From: an uncultured Oscillospiraceae bacterium | Lineage (GTDB): Bacteria; Bacillota; Clostridia; Oscillospirales; Oscillospiraceae | Direction: 5' to 3' | DNA length: 12,250 nt | Assembly (NCBI GenBank): GCA_934668605.1 | Contig: CAKUNY010000057.1 | Location: 1-12,250, forward strand | Part shown: one piece after another, positions 1 to 6,590 of the stretch | How the letters are laid out: each line of letters begins with the position of its first letter | Numbering within the stretch: the first letter of the stretch is position 1 | Made by a program: the position numbers and the translations under genes | Notes under the pieces: generated by a model | Told to the model about the DNA's origin: nothing | Databases searched by the model: none | What the model saw: the letters and a program-made list of their open reading frames with translations, nothing else

Positions 1-1886
1 TGAATGATTCTGCAAAGAAGAACCCCGATTGCCGTCGGCAGGAGCATCCCAAGAAGCGCGCACTTCGCGCTGCCGGATTCTTTTCCGATGGTAAGCACCG
101 TCGTGCTGCACGGCCAGTGAAAAAGCGTGAAGACCATGACGCAAAGCGCAGTTTTCCATGTCCAGCCCGCCTGCACCAGCTGCGAGCTCACATCCATCGT
201 CTGCGCCTGCGCAAGGCTTCCGCCGGAGGATAAGATCATCACACACACCGGAAGCAGCAGCTCGTTTGCCGGGAAGCTTAACAGAAACGCAAGCAGGATC
301 GCGCCGTCCATTCCGAGCCACGCACCCGCCGGGTCGAGCGCTGTTGATAGCGCTGCCAGCACCGACTGGCCTCCCAGTTCGATATTTCCGAGCAGCCACA
401 GCAGAAGCCCCGCCGGTGCGGCGACCAGAACCGCCCTTCCGAGCACAAACAGGCTTCTGTCTCGCAGCGAACGCACGATCACCTTGCCGATCTGCGGCCG
501 TCTGTATGGCGGAAGCTCGAGCGTCACATGAGACGGCGCGCCCTTTAATACCGTTTTCCCAAGCACGTAAGATGAGAGCATCGTCGCCCCCACGCCGAGC
601 AGCACACAGCCGGTCAGAAGAAGTGCGGCCAGCCATGCATTTCTTGCCCCGAAAAAGACCGCGCTCAGTGTCAATAGCGTCGGGAAGCGCCCATTGCACG
701 GCACCAGCGCGTTTGTGAGCATGCCGATGCGCCGTTCGCGCTCGGAGTCAATGATCCGGCAGCCGCTGACGCCCGCTGCGTTGCAGCCGAAGCCCATACA
801 CATCGTGAGCGCCTGCTTGCCGCAGCTGCCGCATTTTTCGAAGCACGCGTCCATCAAAAACGCCACGCGCGGCAGATACCCCGCGTCCTCCAGCAGCGTA
901 AAGAGTGGAAAGAAGATCAGAACCGGCGGCAGCATGACGGAAACGACCTTCGCCGTCGTCTGGTAGACGCCCGCGATGAGCGCGCCGGAGAGCCACGAAG
1001 GCGCGTAGAAACTGTCAGCCACCGCCCACAAGATCGCCTCCGCAGCGTCAAAGCCGCGCTGTAAAAGCTCCGACGGCACATTCGCGCCCTGTATCGTCAG
1101 CCAGAAGACGAGCCCCAGGAGTCCTGCCAGCGAAAGCAGCCCCGTCACCTTCCCCGTGAGCAGCCGGTCGACCCGGAGCTCGCGCGTCTTCGCGTCCTGC
1201 TTCGTTTCGCGCACGACCCGCTTTGCGATCTCGAATGCGCGCCGAACAAACTGCGCCGCGATCTCATCGGAAGCCTGCCTGGAAGCCCCGCGCAGCGCCT
1301 CAGCGCCCAAGAGCGACGCCCGGATGGAATCCGGCACGACACCGCACCGGCGCGGTCTTGGCGCCTCAAAGCCGTCCAGGATCCGCCGCAGCTGCTCTAA
1401 AAGCGCGCCCATTCCCTCTTCCCTGCCCGCTGACGCGGCCACGACCGGCACGCCGAGTTCAAATGACAGCGCGGCAAGATCGATCCCGATTCTCTTTTTC
1501 TCCGCCTCATCCATCAGATTCACGCACACGAACACCCGGTCGGTCAGCTCCATGACCTGCAAGGCAAGAATCAGGCTCCGTTCCAGACTCGTCGCGTCAC
1601 ATACGGCGATCACACAGTCGGCCTCGCCGCCGGAAATGAACCCGGCTGCCAGCGCTTCCTCCTGCGATTTGCTGACCAGCGCGTATGTACCGGGAAGGTC
1701 GACCAGCCGGATCTCTTCGCCCTTATACCGGCACGTCCCCTGCGCAAGAGCGACCGTCTTTCCCGGCCAGTTTCCGGTGTGCTGCCGCATGCCGGTCAGG
1801 GCATTGAAGATCGTGCTTTTGCCGACGTTCGGGTTTCCTGCCAGCGCGACGACCGGCATCTCCTTTGTCTGCCGAGCCGCCGTCAT
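1..1886 (-). CDS. feoB: Ferrous iron transporter FeoB (C-terminus cut by window edge)
   Basis: FeoB is the GTPase-coupled inner-membrane permease that imports Fe2+. The frame is open for 628 codons without a stop and leaves the window at position 1. Visible in the N-terminal G domain are G1 GNPNVGKS (residues 17-24), G3 DLPG (63-66), and G4 NLMD (123-126), followed by ASAGREEG as likely G5. The membrane half carries the two family signatures around conserved cysteines, PCNGR (396-400) and HWPCSTT (from 590), the latter close to the usual C-terminus, so probably only a few tens of residues are missing. The ATG at 1886 overlaps the feoA stop as ATGA and has GGAG about 8 nt upstream inside feoA, so translation is probably coupled. 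A later ATG (codon 10) would place its purine-rich site too close to the start. Family assignment is firm. Confidence 0.97.
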   Translation of the reverse strand, partial: MTAARQTKEMPVVALAGNPNVGKSTIFNALTGMRQHTGNWPGKTVALAQGTCRYKGEEIRLVDLPGTYALVSKSQEEALAAGFISGGEADCVIAVCDATSLERSLILALQVMELTDRVFVCVNLMDEAEKKRIGIDLAALSFELGVPVVAASAGREEGMGALLEQLRRILDGFEAPRPRRCGVVPDSIRASLLGAEALRGASRQASDEIAAQFVRRAFEIAKRVVRETKQDAKTRELRVDRLLTGKVTGLLSLAGLLGLVFWLTIQGANVPSELLQRGFDAAEAILWAVADSFYAPSWLSGALIAGVYQTTAKVVSVMLPPVLIFFPLFTLLEDAGYLPRVAFLMDACFEKCGSCGKQALTMCMGFGCNAAGVSGCRIIDSERERRIGMLTNALVPCNGRFPTLLTLSAVFFGARNAWLAALLLTGCVLLGVGATMLSSYVLGKTVLKGAPSHVTLELPPYRRPQIGKVIVRSLRDRSLFVLGRAVLVAAPAGLLLWLLGNIELGGQSVLAALSTALDPAGAWLGMDGAILLAFLLSFPANELLLPVCVMILSSGGSLAQAQTMDVSSQLVQAGWTWKTALCVMVFTLFHWPCSTTVLTIGKESGSAKCALLGMLLPTAIGVLLCRII

Positions 1887-2122
1887 AGCGCGCGCTCCAC
1901 AAAAATTTCCCGCGCGTCCCGGCGCCGCAGCGCAATGACCGCGCCGCGCACCGTAAAGGCCATCGGAGAGCCCGCAGGCGCGATGAAGCGGCACGAAACG
2001 AGCGTATCCGGAATCAGTCCCAAATCAAACAATCTGCGCCGCAGCGCGCCTTCTACGCGGATTTCTGCCACGCGGGCAGTTTCTCCCGGCGTAATCGCGC
2101 TGAGCGGTATGATCTGCTGCAT
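1883..2122 (-). CDS. feoA: Ferrous iron transport protein A (FeoA)
   Basis: This is a 79-residue small cytosolic SH3-like protein of the FeoA family, thought to modulate FeoB. The sequence shows the typical pattern: ITPGETARVAEI near the N-terminus, then RRRLFDLGLIPDT, and a C-terminal VRGAVIALRRRDAREIFV. The start at 2122 was chosen because GGGAGGAAG lies 7-8 nt upstream and because the product then has the usual FeoA length. An in-frame upstream start near 2209 would add a basic, non-FeoA-like extension and would begin inside the terminator hairpin of the preceding gene. The stop overlaps the feoB start by 4 nt, giving a classic feoAB operon. No clear Fur or DtxR operator was recognised upstream, and the promoter in 2123-2195 is weak by eye. 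Confidence 0.95.
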   Translation of the reverse strand: MQQIIPLSAITPGETARVAEIRVEGALRRRLFDLGLIPDTLVSCRFIAPAGSPMAFTVRGAVIALRRRDAREIFVERAL

Positions 2123-2195
2123 GAACTCTTCCTCCCAACAAACCCGCTTTCTTCGGGTCTGATACAGCATACGCCGCCTGCGCCCAAAATGTGAC

Positions 2196-2235
2196 AAAAC
2201 GCGCACCACCCGAAGCTTGGGCAGTGCGCGTTTTT
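2196..2235 (-). terminator. Rho-independent terminator between hydrolase gene and feoA, possibly bidirectional
   Basis: Inverted repeat: AAAACGCGCAC at 2196-2206 pairs with GTGCGCGTTTT at 2224-2234, with an inner CCC/GGG pairing around GAAGCTT. On the minus strand it starts about 10 nt after the stop of the hydrolase gene and ends in TTTTG. On the plus strand it ends in TTTTT, so it could also stop transcription coming from the left. It separates the hydrolase transcript from feoAB. Confidence 0.8.
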
Positions 2236-2245
2236 GATTGATCTG

Positions 2246-4039
2246 TTACGGCAATGCGTCAAACGCGGGCTTGAGCGTCTCGAGCTTCGGGATGCTGCAC
2301 ATCGCGTTCCACGCCATAAAGCCGCCGTCCAGCCCGTTTTCCAACAGCGCCTGAATCTGGCCGCCGACCTCCTCCGCGCCGTAGGTGTTATACGGCGGGC
2401 GAATCGCGTCGTAGGCCTGGATCCAGGTACGCACGATGGCGGGGCTCGGTGTTTCCGTTTGCCGCTTGGCGGCGTTCTTTGCCCAGTCGAGAAGCGTCTC
2501 ATACGGGTGCTCCCAGGGCCGGTACGAGCCGTTCTGCGCGAAGTGGTCGGGATACGGCATGCCGCTGATCACGTCGACAACGTTGCTGATGGCCGGCCAG
2601 TACTGACCATAGGCCGTGACGTAGCTGCCGGAGGTTTCGCCGAAGACGTCGGCACTGACATACACCCCCGCGTCATGCAGCTCGTCGCAGGCGTACATCA
2701 AAAAGCGCTGGATGGCCTGCGCCTTCGTCTCGTTATACTCGTTGCGGTAGTCGATGTTGCCGTCTTCCTCGTAATAATATGTCCCGTCCGGGAAGCGGAC
2801 ATAGTCGAACTGAATTTCGTTGAAGCCGAACAGCCGGACGGCCTCCTTGGCAAGCTCCACCTTGTATTCCCACACGTACCGGCAGAAGGCGCTCGGCCAG
2901 TAGCTGCCCGCGATATATAAGGGATCGCCCGACGCGTCGGAGATAGCATATTCGGGATGGTCGCTGACGAAGAAGGAGTCGTTGAAGGTGGTTAAGCGTC
3001 CAATCACATAGAAGCCCGCGTCCTTGATCTTCTGGATGCAGGTCTTATACTCCTCCTGCGTGTTGTTGGCGTAGGAATCGGCCGTCGGCGAATACTTGCG
3101 GAAGACCTCGGAATCATAGCCGATGGACGTGCCGTCCATGATGTTGACGACGAAGGCGTTGATCTTCGTGGTCTTGGCATAGGCGATATACGCATCGATA
3201 TTTCCCAGCACATCCGGGTCGCAGGTGAGATAGAGCGCGTAGACATGCTCGGGCATGACGTTGTCTTCGAAGCTCGCCTTCTGGCGCGGGTAATAGTCCA
3301 GACTCTCGCCGTCGCCGCCGCCATACCGGTCTGCGCGTCCGGCGTGAATCATGTAAGTACCGAAGCGGTCATAGACCTCCATCGCGGCTTCCAGCGTGCT
3401 GGCGGTATATTCGCCCGAAATATAGCCCGTCTCTTCGCCGTTTGTGACCTCATAGAGATGGACAACGCCGTCTGTCATGTAGTCGTAGCCCACGATCTGA
3501 AGCTCCGTGCCCTTCTGGAGAAGCCCCCCCAGCTCGACGGATTCCGGGTCGAGACGCAGGTTCTGCGGCGTGCGCACAAAGACGCTCGTCTCGCGCATCA
3601 CATCGTTCGGGTCGTCGGTCAGATTCTCCTCGGCGACGTAGCCGTATTTGAGAGAATCGAGATAGGTCAGATAATATGTCACGCCGTCTTTTTTTCGCGT
3701 GTGCTCCGACGATACCGTGACCTCGCTACCGCGCACGGCGGTTCCGGCGGGCTCCAGATCATCGTTTAAATAGCTCACACTCGGGCTGCCGGCACAGAGA
3801 TAGGCCTTTTCATAGCGGCTGGTCTTCTCCGTCTGCGCAGAATCCGGCTTCGGCTCTTCCCGGCCGCCGGTAATGACGCAGATGAACAGAATCAGCGCCA
3901 CCAGCACCAGAACCGCAAGCAAAATCAGCCAGGAGTTCTGCCGGAGGAACTTTCTCTGCTCCTGCTGCTGGCGACGCCTGGCCTTGCGCGATTTTGATTT
4001 CCGGTTCTTCTGCCGGTTCTGTTCGGAGTGCGGCTGCAT
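2246..4039 (-). CDS. Membrane-anchored SH3-like plus putative glycoside hydrolase (PF13200/DUF4015-type) protein
   Basis: The product has 597 residues. Residues 1-35 are very basic and cytosolic; about 36-58 form one hydrophobic segment (LILLAVLVLVALILF), so the rest is probably outside the cell. Residues about 75-137 and 150-210 look like two SH3-like modules (YLNDD, YGYVAEENL, TGYISGEY). Residues about 264-597 match the putative glycoside hydrolase fold PF13200 as I know it: INAFVVNIMDG (293-303), FNEIQFDYVRFP (406-417), SADVFGETSG (462-471), GMPYPDHF (493-500) and VRTWIQAYD (536-544). Family members are commonly annotated as putative cell-envelope glycoside hydrolases, but substrate and activity are not established. 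D412 in QFDYVRFP is a plausible active-site acid, by inference. The start at 4039 is preferred over the in-frame ATG at 4069 because a TATAAT box overlaps 4069, so the mRNA would begin after it; AGGG lies 6 nt before 4039. It is a single-gene unit flanked by terminators. Confidence 0.88.
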   Translation of the reverse strand: MQPHSEQNRQKNRKSKSRKARRRQQQEQRKFLRQNSWLILLAVLVLVALILFICVITGGREEPKPDSAQTEKTSRYEKAYLCAGSPSVSYLNDDLEPAGTAVRGSEVTVSSEHTRKKDGVTYYLTYLDSLKYGYVAEENLTDDPNDVMRETSVFVRTPQNLRLDPESVELGGLLQKGTELQIVGYDYMTDGVVHLYEVTNGEETGYISGEYTASTLEAAMEVYDRFGTYMIHAGRADRYGGGDGESLDYYPRQKASFEDNVMPEHVYALYLTCDPDVLGNIDAYIAYAKTTKINAFVVNIMDGTSIGYDSEVFRKYSPTADSYANNTQEEYKTCIQKIKDAGFYVIGRLTTFNDSFFVSDHPEYAISDASGDPLYIAGSYWPSAFCRYVWEYKVELAKEAVRLFGFNEIQFDYVRFPDGTYYYEEDGNIDYRNEYNETKAQAIQRFLMYACDELHDAGVYVSADVFGETSGSYVTAYGQYWPAISNVVDVISGMPYPDHFAQNGSYRPWEHPYETLLDWAKNAAKRQTETPSPAIVRTWIQAYDAIRPPYNTYGAEEVGGQIQALLENGLDGGFMAWNAMCSIPKLETLKPAFDALP

Positions 4040-4067
4040 AGTCTTCCCTGCCTTCCTGTATGAAGAC

Positions 4068-4096
4068 ATTATACATCAACTTTTCAGAGATTTCCA
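4068..4096 (-). promoter_or_regulatory. Sigma-A-type promoter for the hydrolase gene
   Basis: On the minus strand, TGGAAA (4096-4091) lies exactly 17 nt from a perfect TATAAT (4073-4068). Transcription would start near 4061, giving a leader of about 20 nt that contains AGGAAGGCAGGGAAG before the ATG at 4039. This is the reason for rejecting the ATG at 4069, which lies inside the -10 box. The region between it and the next gene (4103-4260) is T-rich on the plus strand and holds no gene I can support. Confidence 0.7.
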
Positions 4097-4265
4097 CCAT
4101 TTTTGTAAGATTTCTGAAAGATTGGCGGATTCTGCCGCGTTTTTTGCCGTTCTCGCTCCATTTTACCGGTCAAATATTTGTCTTTTTCGCCATCATCCAC
4201 CATTTTCTCCAAATTCCGCCGCAGCGCCCAAACGTTATGTAAATCATTTTTCAGAACTTTTTCCA

Positions 4266-4302
4266 GCAAAACGCGCGCCGCAGGAAGCTTCCTGCGGCGC
4301 GC
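4266..4302 (-). terminator. Strong palindromic terminator after the MgtC-family gene
   Basis: Positions 4273-4302 are a perfect 30-nt palindrome centred on AAGCTT, able to fold into a GC-rich hairpin of about 13 bp with a 4-nt loop. On the minus strand it begins 13 nt past the MgtC-family stop and is followed by GTTTTGC. It closes the antiporter-MgtC operon. Confidence 0.85.
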
Positions 4303-4315
4303 ATCCGGTAAAATT

Positions 4316-5014
4316 TCAAAGCTCGCCTATATAGTAAATGTAGTCGAGACAGCGCAGCGCTTCGATGATCTCCTTGTGCGTTTTGTACTTTTTAAGCTCC
4401 TGACTGCTGATGGTGATGGCGACCGTGTAGACGCTCAGGCCGGAATTGAGGTAGGCGGGGTTTGCCTCAATGTCGTCGATTTTGAGCCCGAGGCGGCGGA
4501 TGGTCGTGACAAAGTCCTGCAAGTTATACTTGCTCTTGAGCTCCAGATGCACCTCAAAGTGGTTCGACCGGTCTTTGAGATACGTCTCAAACGCCGGAAG
4601 CCACGAAAGGCAGCCCAGAATCGCCGCAAAGCCAAGCACTGCCAGCGTATAGAGCCCCGCGCCGAGAGACAGCCCGAGCAAGCTGCACGACCAGAGAGCC
4701 GCTGCCGTCGTGAGCCCTCGGATCTGGCTCTTGGAGCTGAAGAGGATGGAATTCGTGCTGATGATCGCAATGCCGAGCACCACCGCCGCCGAGATGAGCG
4801 GCAAACTTCCCACCTCCCGGTCGAGCGTCATCGCTGCGGTTCCGGACATGCAGACAAGAACAAACGTGCGAAGCCCCGCCGCGTGCCGCTTTGCCGCGCG
4901 CTCACAGCCGAGAATCGCACCAAACAGCAAAGCCAGCGCCAGCCGGAATGCGATCGCCCATAGCCCATCTCCCGCGCTCCATGCACCAAGAAGCGCTCCA
5001 ATCGGATCGTACAT
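4316..5014 (-). CDS. MgtC/SapB-family integral membrane protein with C-terminal ACT-like tail
   Basis: The product has 232 residues. The first ~145 form several hydrophobic helices with MgtC/SapB signatures: a GCERAAKRHAAGLRTF segment (36-51; family pattern G-x-E-R...GLRT) and RGLTTAAALW (99-108). Residues about 150-232 are soluble, with alternating strands and helices (FEVHLELKSKY, LSVYTVAITISS, EIIEALRCLDYIYYIGEL), resembling the ACT-like tail seen in some family members. MgtC proteins are linked to growth in low Mg2+ and to virulence in some pathogens, but the transport role is unsettled. The segment between the two signatures, where many relatives have a glycine-rich GxGFLGAG motif, here reads GIAIISTNSILF, so this is a divergent member. 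GGGAGGG lies 6 nt before the ATG; the upstream antiporter stops only 3 nt away, so the pair is co-transcribed and probably coupled. Confidence 0.9.
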   Translation of the reverse strand: MYDPIGALLGAWSAGDGLWAIAFRLALALLFGAILGCERAAKRHAAGLRTFVLVCMSGTAAMTLDREVGSLPLISAAVVLGIAIISTNSILFSSKSQIRGLTTAAALWSCSLLGLSLGAGLYTLAVLGFAAILGCLSWLPAFETYLKDRSNHFEVHLELKSKYNLQDFVTTIRRLGLKIDDIEANPAYLNSGLSVYTVAITISSQELKKYKTHKEIIEALRCLDYIYYIGEL

Positions 5015-5017
5015 CGC

Positions 5018-6481
5018 TTACCCTCCCTTTCGTGCCATTGTGTTTCGTCCTGTCAGCCGCGAAAAACCCATCTGCTCTCGCTGCTCCATCGCCGCCTGCG
5101 TGAAGGCCAGCTCCTCGGGGCTGGGATCAACATTGTGCGCGGGCAGCTCCTGCTGGATTTTCTGAATGCGCTCGATGAGAAGCTCGAGCTCCGTTTTCTG
5201 CGGCGCTTCCGGAGCCGATTCCTCCACGTCGACCAGCTCCTCGAGCTTTGTCGAATACGAATGCGACAGATACAGCGCCAGCTTCGCGCAGCCGGGGCCA
5301 ATGAGCTCGTAGAGCACCGACGAGGCTAAGATGATCGTCTGCAGATCCTGCCCGATCTCGCCCCCGAGCGTTCTCGCGCCGAGCGCCGCCAGACCGATGG
5401 CCACGCCTGCCTGCGGGATGAGCGCAAGGCCGAGGAAGTCGCGCGTGCGCTTTGGCTTTTTGACGATCAGGCAGCCGAGCCACGCGCCCGCGTATTTGCC
5501 GAGAATGCGCGTGATAAAATAGAGCACGCCAACTAAGATCAGCGGCACGCTCCCGAGCGTGTTCTGGGTGCCGAAGAGCGTGTCTAACCGGAAGCTGAGT
5601 CCCGAGCGCACGAAGAACAAAAGCAGCACCGGTGGGCTGAAATAGGCCAGCTGCTGAAAAAGATTCGCGTCATTCGTGAGATTGATATACACCATACCCA
5701 TTGACATACACCCAAGTAGCGGCGAAACATCGAGAAGCGTACACACCCCGCAGAACGCGAACAGCGTCGCAAGCGACACGATCAGCCGGTTATCCGTCGA
5801 CCGCTTGCGAAACAGGAGCTTGAGCAAAAAGCCAAAAAAGCCGCCCAGCGCCAGCACGAAGAGATTGACCAGAATTGGTTTGATGATCGTCTCAAAGCCG
5901 GAGCCGCGATTTCCGCTTCCGGCCAGCGCGATGGAAATGGCGATGCTGTAGGCAACGAGGCTCACCACGTCGTCTAAGGCGACAATTTGCAGCAGCGTCT
6001 CGACAAAATCGCCCTTCGCGCCCGTCTGCCGGATGGTCATGACCGTAGACGCCGGAGCCGTCGCCGATGCAAGCGCCGCGAGCACCGCGCAGAACGCGAG
6101 GTCAAGCCCCAGCACGAAATAAGTCAGCACAAACACAAGAACCGACGCCATGCACGCCTCAAAGAGCGTAATGATAATCACGCCGAGGCCGCTTTTTTTG
6201 AGCGTCGAGAGCTTAAAAAACTCACCGACACTGAACGCGATGAACGCCAGCGCAATATCGGAAATGAAATCCATTCCGCGAATGACGCTCTCCGGGATCA
6301 GATTCAGGCAATAAGGGCCTATCAAAATGCCCGTCAGGATATACGCCGTCACATCTGGCAGCCGCAGCGCTTTTGTGATTCTCGTCATTGCGAAGCCCAG
6401 AAACAGCATCAGCGCGACCGAGATGATCACGCCCGCCGTCTGTCCGGACTGCGCCAGCTTCTGTGAAAACGCTCCAAGCAT
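5018..6481 (-). CDS. CPA2/Kef-type cation:proton antiporter without TrkA domains
   Basis: The product has 487 residues and a Na+/H+ exchanger fold spanning about residues 18-405 with roughly a dozen hydrophobic segments. Diagnostic stretches are LPDVTAYILTGILIGP (41-56), SATAPAST (139-146, the helix-break region) and ALDDVVSL (168-175), whose paired Asp170-Asp171 fit the ion-binding carboxylates of electrogenic CPA members. A charged cytosolic tail (about 410-487, with ELELLIERIQKIQQEL) follows; there is no TrkA-N or TrkA-C domain, unlike classical KefB/KefC. The ion (Na+ or K+) cannot be told from sequence. The start at 6481 has a near-perfect AAGGAGG 7 nt upstream; the frame remains open further upstream but that extension overlaps the promoter and part of the divergent regulator and is not antiporter-like. 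It leads an operon with the MgtC-family gene and is divergent from a LysR regulator. Confidence 0.93.
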   Translation of the reverse strand: MLGAFSQKLAQSGQTAGVIISVALMLFLGFAMTRITKALRLPDVTAYILTGILIGPYCLNLIPESVIRGMDFISDIALAFIAFSVGEFFKLSTLKKSGLGVIIITLFEACMASVLVFVLTYFVLGLDLAFCAVLAALASATAPASTVMTIRQTGAKGDFVETLLQIVALDDVVSLVAYSIAISIALAGSGNRGSGFETIIKPILVNLFVLALGGFFGFLLKLLFRKRSTDNRLIVSLATLFAFCGVCTLLDVSPLLGCMSMGMVYINLTNDANLFQQLAYFSPPVLLLFFVRSGLSFRLDTLFGTQNTLGSVPLILVGVLYFITRILGKYAGAWLGCLIVKKPKRTRDFLGLALIPQAGVAIGLAALGARTLGGEIGQDLQTIILASSVLYELIGPGCAKLALYLSHSYSTKLEELVDVEESAPEAPQKTELELLIERIQKIQQELPAHNVDPSPEELAFTQAAMEQREQMGFSRLTGRNTMARKGG

Positions 6482-6493
6482 TCCGTTCCCTCC

Positions 6494-6522
6494 TTGCATT
6501 TGGTTACGTTTTATGATATAAC
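6494..6522 (+). promoter_or_regulatory. Candidate promoter for the LysR-type gene
   Basis: TTGCAT (6494-6499), 17-nt spacer, TATAAC (6517-6522). The start would fall near 6529, giving a leader of about 60 nt that carries the candidate LysR box near its beginning, an arrangement compatible with autorepression. The -10 overlaps the antiporter -10 on the other strand. It was found by eye only. Confidence 0.45.
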
Positions 6523-6541
6523 GGTTCAAGAATAAATGCAA
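6513..6541 (-). promoter_or_regulatory. Candidate promoter for the antiporter-MgtC operon
   Basis: On the minus strand, TTGCAT (6541-6536), 17-nt spacer, TATCAT (6518-6513; five of six match TATAAT). Transcription would begin near 6506, about 25 nt ahead of the antiporter ATG. The -35 hexamer lies inside the candidate LysR box at 6532-6546. Confidence 0.5.
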
Positions 6542-6546
6542 ATTAT
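6532..6546. promoter_or_regulatory. Candidate LysR-type operator (T-N11-A dyad)
   Basis: The 15-bp dyad ATAA-N7-TTAT in the divergent intergenic region contains T6533-N11-A6545, the classical LysR-family recognition pattern. It covers the predicted antiporter -35 and lies just inside the predicted lysR transcript. Short AT-rich dyads arise by chance in AT-rich intergenic DNA, so its position is the main support. Confidence 0.5.
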
Positions 6547-6590
6547 GTTTTTTTAGTATCTCATAAATATTTTTAATAGGATGTGAAAGC

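Noticed and set aside
1156..1938. Plus-strand open frame antisense to feoB
   Set aside because: Ser/Arg-rich translation opposite the FeoB G domain, whose motifs are all intact on the minus strand.
4084..4269. Small minus-strand frame of 61 codons between the hydrolase and the MgtC-family terminator
   Set aside because: It starts with TTG next to the terminator hairpin, has no ribosome site, a composition unlike the neighbours, and covers the hydrolase promoter.
4178..4963. Plus-strand open frame antisense to the MgtC-family gene
   Set aside because: Opposite a recognised membrane protein; low-complexity composition and no ribosome site that stands out.
5018..5260. Regulatory TrkA or UspA domain in the antiporter tail
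   Set aside because: The tail is only about 80 charged residues with a short helix; no Rossmann-type glycine motif is visible.
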